Part shown: in pieces, positions 43,321-51,369 of the stretch
Layout: each line of letters begins with the position of its first letter
Position numbering within the stretch: the first letter of the stretch is position 1
Source: Leifsonia virtsii
GTDB taxonomy: Bacteria; Actinomycetota; Actinomycetes; Actinomycetales; Microbacteriaceae
DNA length: 64,000 nucleotides
Direction: 5' to 3'
Assembly (NCBI RefSeq): GCF_030433675.1
Contig: NZ_JAROCB010000003.1
Location: 248,001 to 312,000 of the forward strand
Program-made: the position numbers and the translations under genes
Notes under the pieces: generated by a model
Databases searched by the model: none
Seen by the model: the letters and a program-made list of their open reading frames with translations, nothing else
What the model was told of the DNA's origin: nothing

Positions 43321-43389
43321 ATGGGATGCTGCGACAGCGACGACTGCCAGGTGCTGCCGGACGGCTCGTGCTCGCCCGACTGCTGCTGA
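43321..43389 (+). CDS. 22-residue cysteine-rich peptide of the ars locus
   Basis: A tiny open frame of 22 codons with six cysteines (positions 3, 4, 9, 17, 21, 22) arranged as CC, C, C and CC, and four Asp residues. It begins MGCCDSDDC and ends SPDCC. AGGGAGA sits about 7 bases before the ATG, a good ribosome site, and the peptide is the first gene after the ArsR operators. The arsC gene follows 61 bases later on the same strand. The vicinal Cys pairs suggest binding of arsenite or another soft metal, as a metallochaperone or small metallothionein. This is inference; I know no named family. Confidence 0.65.
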   Translation: MGCCDSDDCQVLPDGSCSPDCC

Positions 43390-43450
43390 CAGAGCCGGGC
43401 CGCCGTCCCGCCCGGGCGGCGGCCCACCCATCGACCACACGGAGCTGAAC

Positions 43451-43861
43451 ATGACCACCCCGACCGTCCTCTTCGTCTGCGTGCACAACGCCGGCCGCTC
43501 GCAGATGGCCGCGGGCTTCCTCCGCGAGCTCTCGGGCGGCCGCGTGGAGGTGCTCTCCGCAGGCTCCGAGCCGAAGGACTCCCTGAACCCGGTCGCCGTG
43601 CAGGCCATGGCCGAGGTCGGCATCGACATCGCCGGCAACACTCCGAAGGTGCTCACCACCGAAGCCGTGAAGGACTCCGACGTCGTCATCACCATGGGCT
43701 GCGGCGACACTTGCCCGATCTTCCCCGGCAAGCGCTACGAGGACTGGGACCTCACCGACCCCGCAGGCCGCCCGATCGAGGAGGTGCGGCCGATCCGCGA
43801 CGAGATCGAGCGCCGCGTCCGCACCCTGCTCGCGGAGCTCGCGCCGACGACCGCCGGCTGA
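43451..43861 (+). CDS. arsC: Arsenate reductase, low-molecular-weight phosphatase type
   Basis: A 136-residue arsenate reductase of the LMW tyrosine-phosphatase fold. The P-loop is Cys10-X5-Arg16 (CVHNAGRS), the redox pair is Cys84 and Cys88 (MGCGDTCP), and the Asp loop is DWDLTDPAG. It reduces arsenate to arsenite in the cytoplasm using thioredoxin or mycothiol. GGAG lies 6 bases before the ATG. It is expected to be induced through ArsR together with the Cys-rich peptide. No arsenite exporter (ArsB/Acr3) lies in the window. Confidence 0.93.
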   Translation: MTTPTVLFVCVHNAGRSQMAAGFLRELSGGRVEVLSAGSEPKDSLNPVAVQAMAEVGIDIAGNTPKVLTTEAVKDSDVVITMGCGDTCPIFPGKRYEDWDLTDPAGRPIEEVRPIRDEIERRVRTLLAELAPTTAG

Positions 43862-43865
43862 GTCC

Positions 43866-44315
43866 ATGCCGTCGTGGCTCGAGGTCGTCCTCGGTGTCGT
43901 GGGCGGGCTGGTGCTCCTCTGGGCGCTGCTGATCGCGGTGCTCTGGGTGCAGCAGCGGCGCGCAGGCAGGAACGTCGACTGGCGCGAGATCCTCCGTCTG
44001 GCGCCCGATGTCGTCCGGCTCATCAAGCGCCTCGCCACCGACCCGGCCGTACCGCGGGCGACGCGCTGGTGGCTCGGGGCGCTGCTCGTGTACCTGGTGC
44101 TGCCGATCGACCTCATCCCCGACTTCATCCCGGTCATCGGGTACGCGGACGACGCGATCATCGCCGCGATCGCCCTGCGCTTCGCCATCCGGCACGCCGG
44201 CTACGCGGCCGTCGAACGCAACTGGCAGGGCAGCCCCGGCGGCCTCGCGAGCGTGCTCGCGCTGGCACGGATCGCCTTCGAGTTGCACGTCGTGGTGGCG
44301 AAACGGGCGGAATAG
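43866..44315 (+). CDS. DUF1232 (YkvA-like) membrane protein
   Basis: A 149-residue protein with an N-terminal membrane helix (VVLGVVGGLVLLWALLIAVLW), then the DUF1232 core (WWLGALLVYLVLPIDLIPDF, VIGYADDAIIAAIALRF). Function of the family is unknown. It starts 4 bases after arsC, so it is cotranscribed. Its last dozen codons (ELHVVVAKRAE) are encoded by repeat A5, meaning the original C-terminus was probably replaced or extended by the repeat. Confidence 0.85.
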   Translation: MPSWLEVVLGVVGGLVLLWALLIAVLWVQQRRAGRNVDWREILRLAPDVVRLIKRLATDPAVPRATRWWLGALLVYLVLPIDLIPDFIPVIGYADDAIIAAIALRFAIRHAGYAAVERNWQGSPGGLASVLALARIAFELHVVVAKRAE

Positions 44316-44336
44316 CCGCCACAACGCGCAACTCGG
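44279..44336. repeat. 58-nt palindromic repeat, family A copy 5
   Basis: Starts CGAGTTGCACGTCGTGG. It overlaps the 3' end of the DUF1232 gene and ends 11 bases before the flgE stop. It forms the right border of the 40.4-44.3 kb module, in the same orientation as copy 4. Confidence 0.88.
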
Positions 44337-44346
44337 CGACGACGGA

Positions 44347-45519
44347 TCAGCGCTTCAGGTTCGTGAGCTCCTGGAGGACCTCGTCGGACGTGGTGATGAT
44401 GCGGGCGTTCGCCTGGAAGCCGCGCTGGGCGACGATCAGGTTGGTGAACTCCTGCGACAGGTCGACGTTCGACATCTCGAGCGAGCCGGCCTGGAGCTGG
44501 CCGAGGCCATCCTGGCCGGGGCCGCCGAGCTGGGCGGTGCCGGAGTTGACGGTCGCGCGGTAGGTCGAGCCGCCCGCCTTCTCCAGGCCGCCCGGGTTGA
44601 CGAAGGTGGCGAGCGCGATGCGTCCCACGGCCTGCTTGTCACCGTTCGAGAACAGGCCGGTGATGGTGCCGTCCTTGTCGAGGGTGAACGACTCCAGGGT
44701 GCCGGCGGCGCGCCCGTTCTGGTCCTTGAAGGCGACCGAGGTGATGCCCGAGTAGCCGGTCACCTTGGTGAGGTCGATGGCGACGCCGCCGACCGTCAGG
44801 TTTCCGCCGGCGGTCAGGACGCCGTTGGTGAAGGTGAGCGATCCCGCGCCCGTGGCGCCGTTGCTGTCGGCACCCGCGACATCCCAGCCGGTCCCCGTCT
44901 TGGTGAACGTGAGCGTCACCTTGCGGGCGGTGCCGCTCGCGTCGTAGACGGTGACGTCGCGCACCAGCTGGTCTCCGCCTGCGGCGTCGGACGGCAGGTT
45001 TCCCGTCACGTTCGAGGCGGTGGTGGCGGCCGCCGGGGTGACGGCCTTGAGCGGGATGGTGATGTCGCTCAGGGCGCCGCCCTGCTGGATGACGCCGTTG
45101 ACCGCGTTCCAGCCCTGGAGGATGGCGCCGCCCGGGCCGACCAGGCGGCCGAGCGAATCGGGGTCGAGAGACCCGGCGCGCGAGTACACGGTCTCACCAC
45201 CGACCTTCATCACGAAGAAGCCGTCGCCGTTGATCATCATGTCGGTGGAGCGGCCGGTCGCCTGCGCCGCGCCCTGGGTGAAGTTCGTCGAGATGCCCGC
45301 GACGAGCACGCCGAGGCCGATCTGGGCCGGGTTTGTGCCGCCGGTCTCGGCCTGCGCGCCGCCGGCGCCGCGGACGAGCTGGGACAGCGTGTCCTGGAAC
45401 TGCACCGCCGACGACTTGAAGCCCGTGGTGTTGACGTTGGCGATGTTGTTGCCGGTCACATCCAGCATGGTCTGGTGCGAGCGGAGGCCGGAGATTCCGG
45501 AGTAGAGCGAGCGGAGCAT
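44347..45519 (-). CDS. flgE: FlgE, flagellar hook protein
   Basis: A 390-residue hook protein with the flagellar rod-type N-terminus (MLRSLYSGISGLRSHQTMLDVTGNNIANVNTTGFK in part) and C-terminal helix (NVDLSQEFTNLIVAQRGFQANARIITTSDEVLQ in part). The central domains are Thr/Gly-rich. The hook polymerises outside the cell after export, and its length is controlled by FliK. It ends the long flgB-to-flgE operon and is preceded by an AAAGGA ribosome site. Confidence 0.96.
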   Translation of the reverse strand: MLRSLYSGISGLRSHQTMLDVTGNNIANVNTTGFKSSAVQFQDTLSQLVRGAGGAQAETGGTNPAQIGLGVLVAGISTNFTQGAAQATGRSTDMMINGDGFFVMKVGGETVYSRAGSLDPDSLGRLVGPGGAILQGWNAVNGVIQQGGALSDITIPLKAVTPAAATTASNVTGNLPSDAAGGDQLVRDVTVYDASGTARKVTLTFTKTGTGWDVAGADSNGATGAGSLTFTNGVLTAGGNLTVGGVAIDLTKVTGYSGITSVAFKDQNGRAAGTLESFTLDKDGTITGLFSNGDKQAVGRIALATFVNPGGLEKAGGSTYRATVNSGTAQLGGPGQDGLGQLQAGSLEMSNVDLSQEFTNLIVAQRGFQANARIITTSDEVLQELTNLKR

Positions 45520-45552
45520 GGCGGATCCTTTCGTGGAACGTTCGAGGTGAGA

Positions 45553-45993
45553 TCAGGCGGCCGGCGCGGCCGGGGTGACGACGCCGAGGATGGAGTCGAG
45601 GGCCAGCTTCTGGTCGCCGACGGTGACGACGGGCACGGCGCCCGCGTAGGAGACGGAGGAGGCGACGCCGGTCTGGGTGTCGCCGTTCTTGTCGAGGTAG
45701 CTCACGGTGTGACCGATGAGTGTCGCGGCGGCCTGCCGCATCTGCAGGGCGAAGCCCTCCTGCGCGGTGGTGTCCATGTTGGTGAGCTTCTCCATCATGG
45801 CCAGCTGCGTGGTCTGCTGGATCATCTGGTTGGTGTCCATCGGCGAGCTCGGGTCCTGGTTGCGGAGCTGGGTGACCAGCAGCTGCATGAACGCCTCGCT
45901 GTCGAGCGACTGCTTCGGCGTGCGGGTGGGCGGGGTGGAGTAGATGCCGCCCGTGGAGGCGGTGTCTGCTCCGGTGACGGGGTCGACGGCCAC
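45553..45993 (-). CDS. flgD: FlgD, hook cap protein
   Basis: A 146-residue FlgD. The conserved N-terminal part has LDSEAFMQLLVTQLRNQDP and MDTNQMIQQTTQLAMMEKL. The C-terminal Ig-like/tudor domains of larger FlgDs are reduced to a short beta-rich region. It acts as the scaffold cap for hook assembly. The start codon is GTG. It lies 12 bases after fliK. Confidence 0.93.
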   Translation of the reverse strand: MAVDPVTGADTASTGGIYSTPPTRTPKQSLDSEAFMQLLVTQLRNQDPSSPMDTNQMIQQTTQLAMMEKLTNMDTTAQEGFALQMRQAAATLIGHTVSYLDKNGDTQTGVASSVSYAGAVPVVTVGDQKLALDSILGVVTPAAPAA

Positions 45994-46005
45994 GGTGGCT
46001 CCCTT

Positions 46006-47373
46006 CTAGACGATCAGGTCGATGCTGTGCGATGACCCGTCTGCGGGTGCGGACGGGGTGGAGCGGATGGATGCGGCGGGCGCGGCGGCCGGTCGGGACT
46101 CGGACTGGTGCGGCGCCGGCTCCTGCCTGGCTCCGCCCCTGCCGTCCTGCTGGGTCGCCGGCTGGTTCTGGGACGACAGGTCGAGCGTCCCGGTGAGCCC
46201 GGCGCCGGTGAGGTCGCGGCGCAGGTCGGGCAGGATCGCGCGGAGGGCGTCGCGCCCGACGTCGGTCGGTGCGAACAGCTCCACCCGGACGCCCTCGCCG
46301 CCGACGTGCGCCCGCACGGTGACGGGCCCGAGGTTGTCAGGCCGGACGTGCACCGTCATCACGTGCTCCCCCGCGCCCGCGGCGGCGAGGGTGAAGACGG
46401 GGCGCGCGAGCTGGCCGGCGAGCGGCTGCGGGGTGGATGCCGCGGGGGCGGGTGCCGCGGCAGGCGCGGCCGCGGCGGTGCGGTCGACCGCGACGGGTGC
46501 AGGGGCGGGCGCGGCGGGCGGCGGAGCGGTAGGCGGCTCGACGGTTGCGGTCTTCGGCTTCGCGACGGCTGCGGCCTCGGCGAGGGGCGCGGCCGCGGGA
46601 GCCGGGGTGGCCGCGGCCGTGAGGGCGGCGGCGTCGGGCTGCGCGGCTGCGGGAGGCTGCGGCGAGACACGGTTGTCCGCGCGCGCTGGGTCGACAACGG
46701 GTTGTGGGGCGATGGTCGTGGGCGCCGTCGGCGCGGAGGCAGTGGCGGTCGAGGGGGCGATCTCCGCCGCCGGAGCGGAAGTCGCGGGCGTCGCGGTCGG
46801 CTGAGCGGAAGCAGCAGAGGCGGTCGCAGGCGTCACCACCGGCGCAGGCGCAGGCTTGGAGGGCGCAGTCGCCGCAGGCGCGGCAGTCTGACGCGGCGCA
46901 GCACCCGGAACGGCCGGCGCGACCGACGAGGCGACAGCGGCGGTCGCGACCGTCGCGGCCGGCGTGACGGTCTGCGTCGCGTTCGCGGGAGCGGGAGCGG
47001 CAACGTTTGCCGACGGCTCGACGGAGACGGTCGGCGCTGCCGGAGCCACGGCCGTCACGAGCACCGCCGTCGGAGTGGGAGCAGGGGCCGCCGCGACCGC
47101 GTCCGGCTGGCCTGCAGCGAACGGCGAAGTGGTGTGCGTGCCGTCGGTCGAGGCATCGGCGGCCTTCGCAGGCTCGTCCGTGTTCGCCGCCTCTCCCCCG
47201 CTCACGTCGTCACCCGTGCCGCGCGTCGCGTGGCCGCGGCCGGGACGCGGGGACGCCTCCACCGCGCCCTTGAGGAAACCGTCGAACGCGTCAGCCGACC
47301 CCTTCGCCGCGGCGGACGCGGCAGGCCTCGCGGCCGCGGCAGGCGGCGCGGCGGTCACGGTCGCCGGGCTCAC
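46006..47373 (-). CDS. fliK: FliK, hook-length control protein
   Basis: A 455-residue protein with a very long Ala/Pro/Thr/Val-rich, probably disordered N-terminal ruler. A compact C-terminal FliK domain (HVRPDNLGPVTVRAHVGGEG and AILPDLRRDL) follows, which in other bacteria triggers the FlhB switch. The low complexity makes exact homology hard to follow, but position between flgD and the NlpC gene and the C-terminal domain fit. It starts with GTG, overlapping the preceding stop by 4 bases (GTGA). Confidence 0.87.
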   Translation of the reverse strand: MSPATVTAAPPAAAARPAASAAAKGSADAFDGFLKGAVEASPRPGRGHATRGTGDDVSGGEAANTDEPAKAADASTDGTHTTSPFAAGQPDAVAAAPAPTPTAVLVTAVAPAAPTVSVEPSANVAAPAPANATQTVTPAATVATAAVASSVAPAVPGAAPRQTAAPAATAPSKPAPAPVVTPATASAASAQPTATPATSAPAAEIAPSTATASAPTAPTTIAPQPVVDPARADNRVSPQPPAAAQPDAAALTAAATPAPAAAPLAEAAAVAKPKTATVEPPTAPPPAAPAPAPVAVDRTAAAAPAAAPAPAASTPQPLAGQLARPVFTLAAAGAGEHVMTVHVRPDNLGPVTVRAHVGGEGVRVELFAPTDVGRDALRAILPDLRRDLTGAGLTGTLDLSSQNQPATQQDGRGGARQEPAPHQSESRPAAAPAASIRSTPSAPADGSSHSIDLIV

Positions 47374-48023
47374 AGCGAGCCTCCGCTCGTCATCGACGCG
47401 AACAGCGAACGCAGCATGTCCGCCTTCGCGGTCGAGCCCGAGAGTGCAGAGGCACCGCTCGCCGCGGGCGCCGCCTGCGGCGCCACCCGGCGGATGGTCA
47501 CGATGTCGGAGTCCTTCATCCAGTTGTCCACCAGGCTCACGTTGCGTCCTTCGCTCGGAGCGTGGATGACCTTCCCGTCGCCCGCGTAGATCACGATGTG
47601 CTCGCCGCCGTTGGTGACGATCAGGTCGCCGGGCTGGGCCTGGGCGAGCGACGGCACCTCCGTGCCGACCGTCGACTGGCCGGAGACCAGGCGCGGCACG
47701 TCGATCCCGAGGTCCTTGAACACGCGCTGCACGAGCCCGGAGCAGTCCAGGCCGGAGGCGCTCGTGCCGCCGAAGACGTACGGGACGCCGAGGTACTTCT
47801 TCGCGTCCGCCACCACGTCGGCGCCGGTCACCGAGCCGGTCGAGGTGCCCTGCGTTGCGCCGAGCGCTCCGGAGAGGGCGGAGGCGAAGTCCGTCGCCGA
47901 CGTCCCGGAGGACGCCGAGGTCCCCGAAGCCGAGCCGGTCGCCGCCGTCTTCCCGGCGCTGTCGAGCTGCACCAGCGTCGCCTGGATCTGCGCGATGCGC
48001 CCGATCGCATCCGTCACGGTCAT
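47370..48023 (-). CDS. NlpC/P60 peptidoglycan hydrolase of the flagellar operon
   Basis: A 217-residue protein with a Ser/Thr/Gly-rich N-terminal part and an NlpC/P60 cysteine-peptidase domain (Cys94 in GLDCSGLV, His142 in GGEHIVIYAG, a second His154 in VIHAP). It has no signal peptide, as expected if it is exported through the flagellar system. It is likely to cut peptidoglycan to let the rod pass, the job done by FlgJ elsewhere. It overlaps fliJ and fliK by 4 bases each. The ATG at 48023 is chosen from the ATGA overlap. Confidence 0.86.
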   Translation of the reverse strand: MTVTDAIGRIAQIQATLVQLDSAGKTAATGSASGTSASSGTSATDFASALSGALGATQGTSTGSVTGADVVADAKKYLGVPYVFGGTSASGLDCSGLVQRVFKDLGIDVPRLVSGQSTVGTEVPSLAQAQPGDLIVTNGGEHIVIYAGDGKVIHAPSEGRNVSLVDNWMKDSDIVTIRRVAPQAAPAASGASALSGSTAKADMLRSLFASMTSGGSL

Positions 48024-48454
48024 GCCTCTCCCCCTTCCCTGGCGCGCTGCCACGCGCCGGTCGCGATCTCGTCGATGGCCGCCTGCTCGGCGCTCAGGTC
48101 GCCCGCGGCGAGCTGCTCGCGGTGACGCGTCTCGAGCTTCTCCAGCCCCACCGCGCGCTTCTTCGCCTCGGTGAACGCCTCCTGCGCGACCTCGGCCTCC
48201 GCCTCCGCCTCCGCGGCGAGCGCGGTCAGGTCGGCGAGCATGCTGCGGCTGGAGGCGCGCGCGGCGGCCATCGCGAACAGCGTGCTCGCGTCGGTCGCCT
48301 CGACAGGCACCGCGTGCAGGGCGGCGATGGCGCGCGCCTGCCGCTCGCTTGCGTCGCGCCGCATCGCGTTGGCGGCGGCCAGGTCGCTCGCCGCGTGCTC
48401 CTTCTCGATCTGCCGCAGCCGCAGCAGACCGGCGAGTGCGAATGCTCGTGCCAT
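48020..48454 (-). CDS. fliJ: FliJ, flagellar export chaperone-like protein
   Basis: A 144-residue, almost wholly helical, Ala/Glu/Arg-rich protein in the fliJ position between fliI and the hydrolase. The N-terminal FALAGLLRLRQIEKEHA resembles the FliJ start, which forms a two-stranded coiled coil inserted in the FliI hexamer. Sequence identity in this family is low, so the call rests on size, coiled-coil character and position. It overlaps fliI in an ATGA. Confidence 0.85.
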   Translation of the reverse strand: MARAFALAGLLRLRQIEKEHAASDLAAANAMRRDASERQARAIAALHAVPVEATDASTLFAMAAARASSRSMLADLTALAAEAEAEAEVAQEAFTEAKKRAVGLEKLETRHREQLAAGDLSAEQAAIDEIATGAWQRAREGGEA

Positions 48455-49767
48455 CACGCGCCTCCCAGCATCCCGTTGAGCGCGTCGAGCCGCGCCCACG
48501 ATTCGGCCGGCGGCGCCGGCTCGTCGATCGCCTGCCGCAGGAACGCGTCGATCGCGTCGGCGTGGGCGACCGCGGCGTCCACCTTCGGGTTCGTCCCTGG
48601 TTTGTAGGCGCCGACGTCGAGCAGGTCCTGCGCGCCGACCTTGGCGGCGAGGATGCTCCGCAGCGCCACGGCGGCCGCGCGCTGCTGCGGCGTGGCCACC
48701 CGCGACGCCAGCCGCGACACCGAGCCGAGCACGTCGACGGACGGGAAGTGGCCGACCACGGCCAGCCGCCGGTCGAGCACCACGTGCCCGTCGAGGATGG
48801 AGCGCGCGGCGTCGGCGATCGGCTCGTTGTGGTCGTCGCCGTCGACGAGCACCGTGTACAGCCCGGTGATCGAGCCGGTCTCGCCGGTGCCCGCGCGTTC
48901 GAGCAGCTGGGCGAGGAGCGAGAACGTCGACGGCGGGTAGCCGCGCGTCGCCGGGGGCTCGCCCGCCGAGAGGCCGATCTCGCGCTGCGCCATGGCGACG
49001 CGGGTGAGCGAGTCCATCATCAGGACCACGTCGGCGCCCTCGTCGCGGAACGCCTCGGCGATCCGCGTCGCCGCGAACGCGGCCCGCATGCGCATGACGG
49101 CCGGCTCGTCCGACGTCGCGACCACCACGACGGAGCGGGCCAGGCCCGCCGGGCCGAGGTCGTCCTCCAGGAACTCGCGCACCTCGCGTCCGCGCTCCCC
49201 CACCAGCGCGATCACGGACACCTGCGCGTCGGTCCCCCGCGCGATCATCGACAGCAGCGACGACTTGCCGACGCCGGAGCCGGCGAAGAGGCCCAGCCGC
49301 TGGCCGCGACCGGTGGTGACCATGGTGTCGAGCACCCGGACGCCGAGCCCGAGGGGCTGCAGGATGCGCGCGCGGCGCATGGCGTCCGGCGCACGGTTGC
49401 CGAGCGGCACGAAGCCGTCCGGCTCGATCGGTCCGCGGCCGTCGACCGGCCGGCCGAGCGCGTCGATGACGCGGCCGAGCATCCCGCGACCGGTCGGGAC
49501 GAGCAGCGGTGCGCTGACTGCGCGCGCCGGAGCGCCCGCGGCGACCCCGGTCAGCGGGCCGTACGGCATGACCCTCACGCGGTCGGCCGTGGTGGCCACG
49601 ACCTCGGCGTGCACGCCCGGGTCGGATCCGATCACGACGACGTCGCCGATGGCAGCAGGCACGCCCTCGAGCTCCGCGCTCAGGCCGAGCACGGCCGTCA
49701 CGCGCCCGACGCGTTCGACACCTGCCGCCTCGACGGCGGTCCCCCACCGGGTCAGCACGGCGCTCAC
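48454..49767 (-). CDS. fliI: FliI, flagellum-specific ATPase
   Basis: A 437-residue ATPase of the F1-beta/type III secretion group. The Walker A is GSGVGKSS (163-170), Walker B is DVVLMMDSLTRVA, and the conserved GEPPATRGYPPSTFSLLAQLLERAG block is intact (quoted in part by family name). It energises substrate unfolding at the base of the export gate. The start is GTG 49767, overlapping the fliH stop by 4 bases; the extra upstream codons are shadow sequence. Confidence 0.96.
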   Translation of the reverse strand: MSAVLTRWGTAVEAAGVERVGRVTAVLGLSAELEGVPAAIGDVVVIGSDPGVHAEVVATTADRVRVMPYGPLTGVAAGAPARAVSAPLLVPTGRGMLGRVIDALGRPVDGRGPIEPDGFVPLGNRAPDAMRRARILQPLGLGVRVLDTMVTTGRGQRLGLFAGSGVGKSSLLSMIARGTDAQVSVIALVGERGREVREFLEDDLGPAGLARSVVVVATSDEPAVMRMRAAFAATRIAEAFRDEGADVVLMMDSLTRVAMAQREIGLSAGEPPATRGYPPSTFSLLAQLLERAGTGETGSITGLYTVLVDGDDHNEPIADAARSILDGHVVLDRRLAVVGHFPSVDVLGSVSRLASRVATPQQRAAAVALRSILAAKVGAQDLLDVGAYKPGTNPKVDAAVAHADAIDAFLRQAIDEPAPPAESWARLDALNGMLGGA

Positions 49768-50369
49768 GACAGCGCCTCCTTCGCGCGCTGCAGCGCCGAG
49801 TGGATGCGCGCATCCAGCCACCCGTTCGGCAGCTCCCCGACGGCGTCGCCGCGGTGGAGCGCCGGGTCGGCGACCAGCTGCATCCCGTCGGCCCCGAAGG
49901 CTGCGGCCTGAAGCGCCGCGACGTCGTCCGGGTGCAGGCGGACGACCGGCACCGCGCCGGGAGCACCCGCGGCCTGCACGCGCGCGACGGCCGCCCGCGC
50001 GGCCGCGAGCCGGTCCTCCAGCGCGATGCCGACGACGGCGGTCGCGAGCTCGAACGCGGCGGCGGTCAGCGCCGCCTCCGCCTCGGCCAGCACCGGGACG
50101 GTCGCCTCGCGCAGTTCCACTGCGGCGGTCCGCAGCGCCGAGGCGAGCACGGCGACGCGATCCGCCGCCTCCGCGCTCTCCGCCGCCCTGGCGTCCTCCG
50201 CCTCGGCGAGCCAGCGCGCCTGCTCGGCCGCAGCCGCGCGCCTGCCCTCGGCGTACCCGGCCGCGTAGCCGCGGGAGCGGGCGGACGTCATCGCGGCGCG
50301 CTCCTGCTCCGTCTCGGCGATCACCGGGACGGTCAGGGGCTCGAAGCCGGCGACGGCGTCACTCGACAT
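49764..50369 (-). CDS. fliH: FliH, negative regulator of the FliI ATPase
   Basis: A 201-residue protein, Ala/Glu/Arg-rich and helical. Its central AGYAEGRRAAAAEQA repeat resembles the GxxxG-rich FliH helix, followed by a C-terminal globular part (VPVVRLHPDDVAALQAAAF). FliH binds FliI and tethers it to the C-ring. Position between fliG and fliI supports the call. The start overlaps fliG by 11 bases. Confidence 0.88.
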   Translation of the reverse strand: MSSDAVAGFEPLTVPVIAETEQERAAMTSARSRGYAAGYAEGRRAAAAEQARWLAEAEDARAAESAEAADRVAVLASALRTAAVELREATVPVLAEAEAALTAAAFELATAVVGIALEDRLAAARAAVARVQAAGAPGAVPVVRLHPDDVAALQAAAFGADGMQLVADPALHRGDAVGELPNGWLDARIHSALQRAKEALS

Positions 50370-51369
50370 ACGCGTCCTCGTCGCTGCGCTGCACGGTGAT
50401 CGCGCCGCTCGCCTCCAGGTCGCGGATGGCGCGCACGATCTCGGCGCGCGCGTCCTCGACCTGCGAGAGACGCACCGGGCCGAGGATGCGGACCTCGTCC
50501 TCCAGCACCTCGCGGTTGCGCTCCGACAGGTTGGAGGTGATGACCTCGACCACCGCAGCGGCGGCGCCCTTCATCGCGACGGCGAGCACGGCCGCGTCGA
50601 GACCGCGCAGCACCTGCTGCACGTCCCGCGCCTCCAGGCGCACGATGTCGTCGAAGGTCAGCATCCGGGAGCGCACCTCCTCGGCCAGCTGCGGGTCGCG
50701 CTGCTCCAGCGCCTCCAGCAGGGCCTTCTCGGTGGCGGCGTCGGCGCGGTTGATGATGTCGACGAGCGGCTGCACTCCCCCGACCGCGTCGGAGGCTGTC
50801 CGCGACGAGACGACCGCGCTCGCGCGCTGCTTGAGCGTCTCGGCGACGACCCGCACCGCGTCCGGGCTCGGAGAGCCCATGGTGGCGATGGCGTGCGCGA
50901 CCTCGGTGCGCGCACCGTCGTCGAGGCCCGCGAGCACGCGCGACGCGTGGTCGGCGCGCAGGTGCGCCAGCACGAGGGCGCTGGTCTGCGGGAGCTCGCC
51001 CGCGAGCAGCATCTGCACCTGGGCGGGCTCGACCGCGTCGAGGAACTCGAACTGCTTGCCCGCGAGGTTCGACGCGACCCGGTTGAGCACGCCGGTCGCG
51101 CGCTCCGCGCCGAAGGAGGCCTCCAGCAGCCCGACCGCGATGTCGCGGCCGCCGCGGGTGGTCACTGTTCCGTGGGTCGCGAGCTCGTGGAACTCGTTCA
51201 GCGCCTTCTCCGCGACCCCCGGGTCCACCCGGCGCAGCCGCAGGATCTCTGCGGTGATCTCGTCGGCCTCCTCGTCGGAGAACTGCTTCATCACCTGGGC
51301 CGCGCGCTGCTGATCCATGTTCATCAGCACCACGGCGACCTTCTGCGCCCCGGTCAGTGCCGCGTTCAT
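50359..51369 (-). CDS. fliG: FliG, rotor/switch protein
   Basis: A 336-residue FliG. The N-terminal domain binds FliF (LTGAQKVAVVLMNMDQQRAAQVMKQFSDEEAD in part), the middle has the EHPQ-like region, here LVLAHLRADHASRVL, and the C-terminal domain has the charged torque helix (DDIVRLEARDVQQVLRGLD). It transmits torque from MotA to the ring. It overlaps fliF by 4 bases. Confidence 0.96.
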   Translation of the reverse strand: MNAALTGAQKVAVVLMNMDQQRAAQVMKQFSDEEADEITAEILRLRRVDPGVAEKALNEFHELATHGTVTTRGGRDIAVGLLEASFGAERATGVLNRVASNLAGKQFEFLDAVEPAQVQMLLAGELPQTSALVLAHLRADHASRVLAGLDDGARTEVAHAIATMGSPSPDAVRVVAETLKQRASAVVSSRTASDAVGGVQPLVDIINRADAATEKALLEALEQRDPQLAEEVRSRMLTFDDIVRLEARDVQQVLRGLDAAVLAVAMKGAAAAVVEVITSNLSERNREVLEDEVRILGPVRLSQVEDARAEIVRAIRDLEASGAITVQRSDEDAYVE

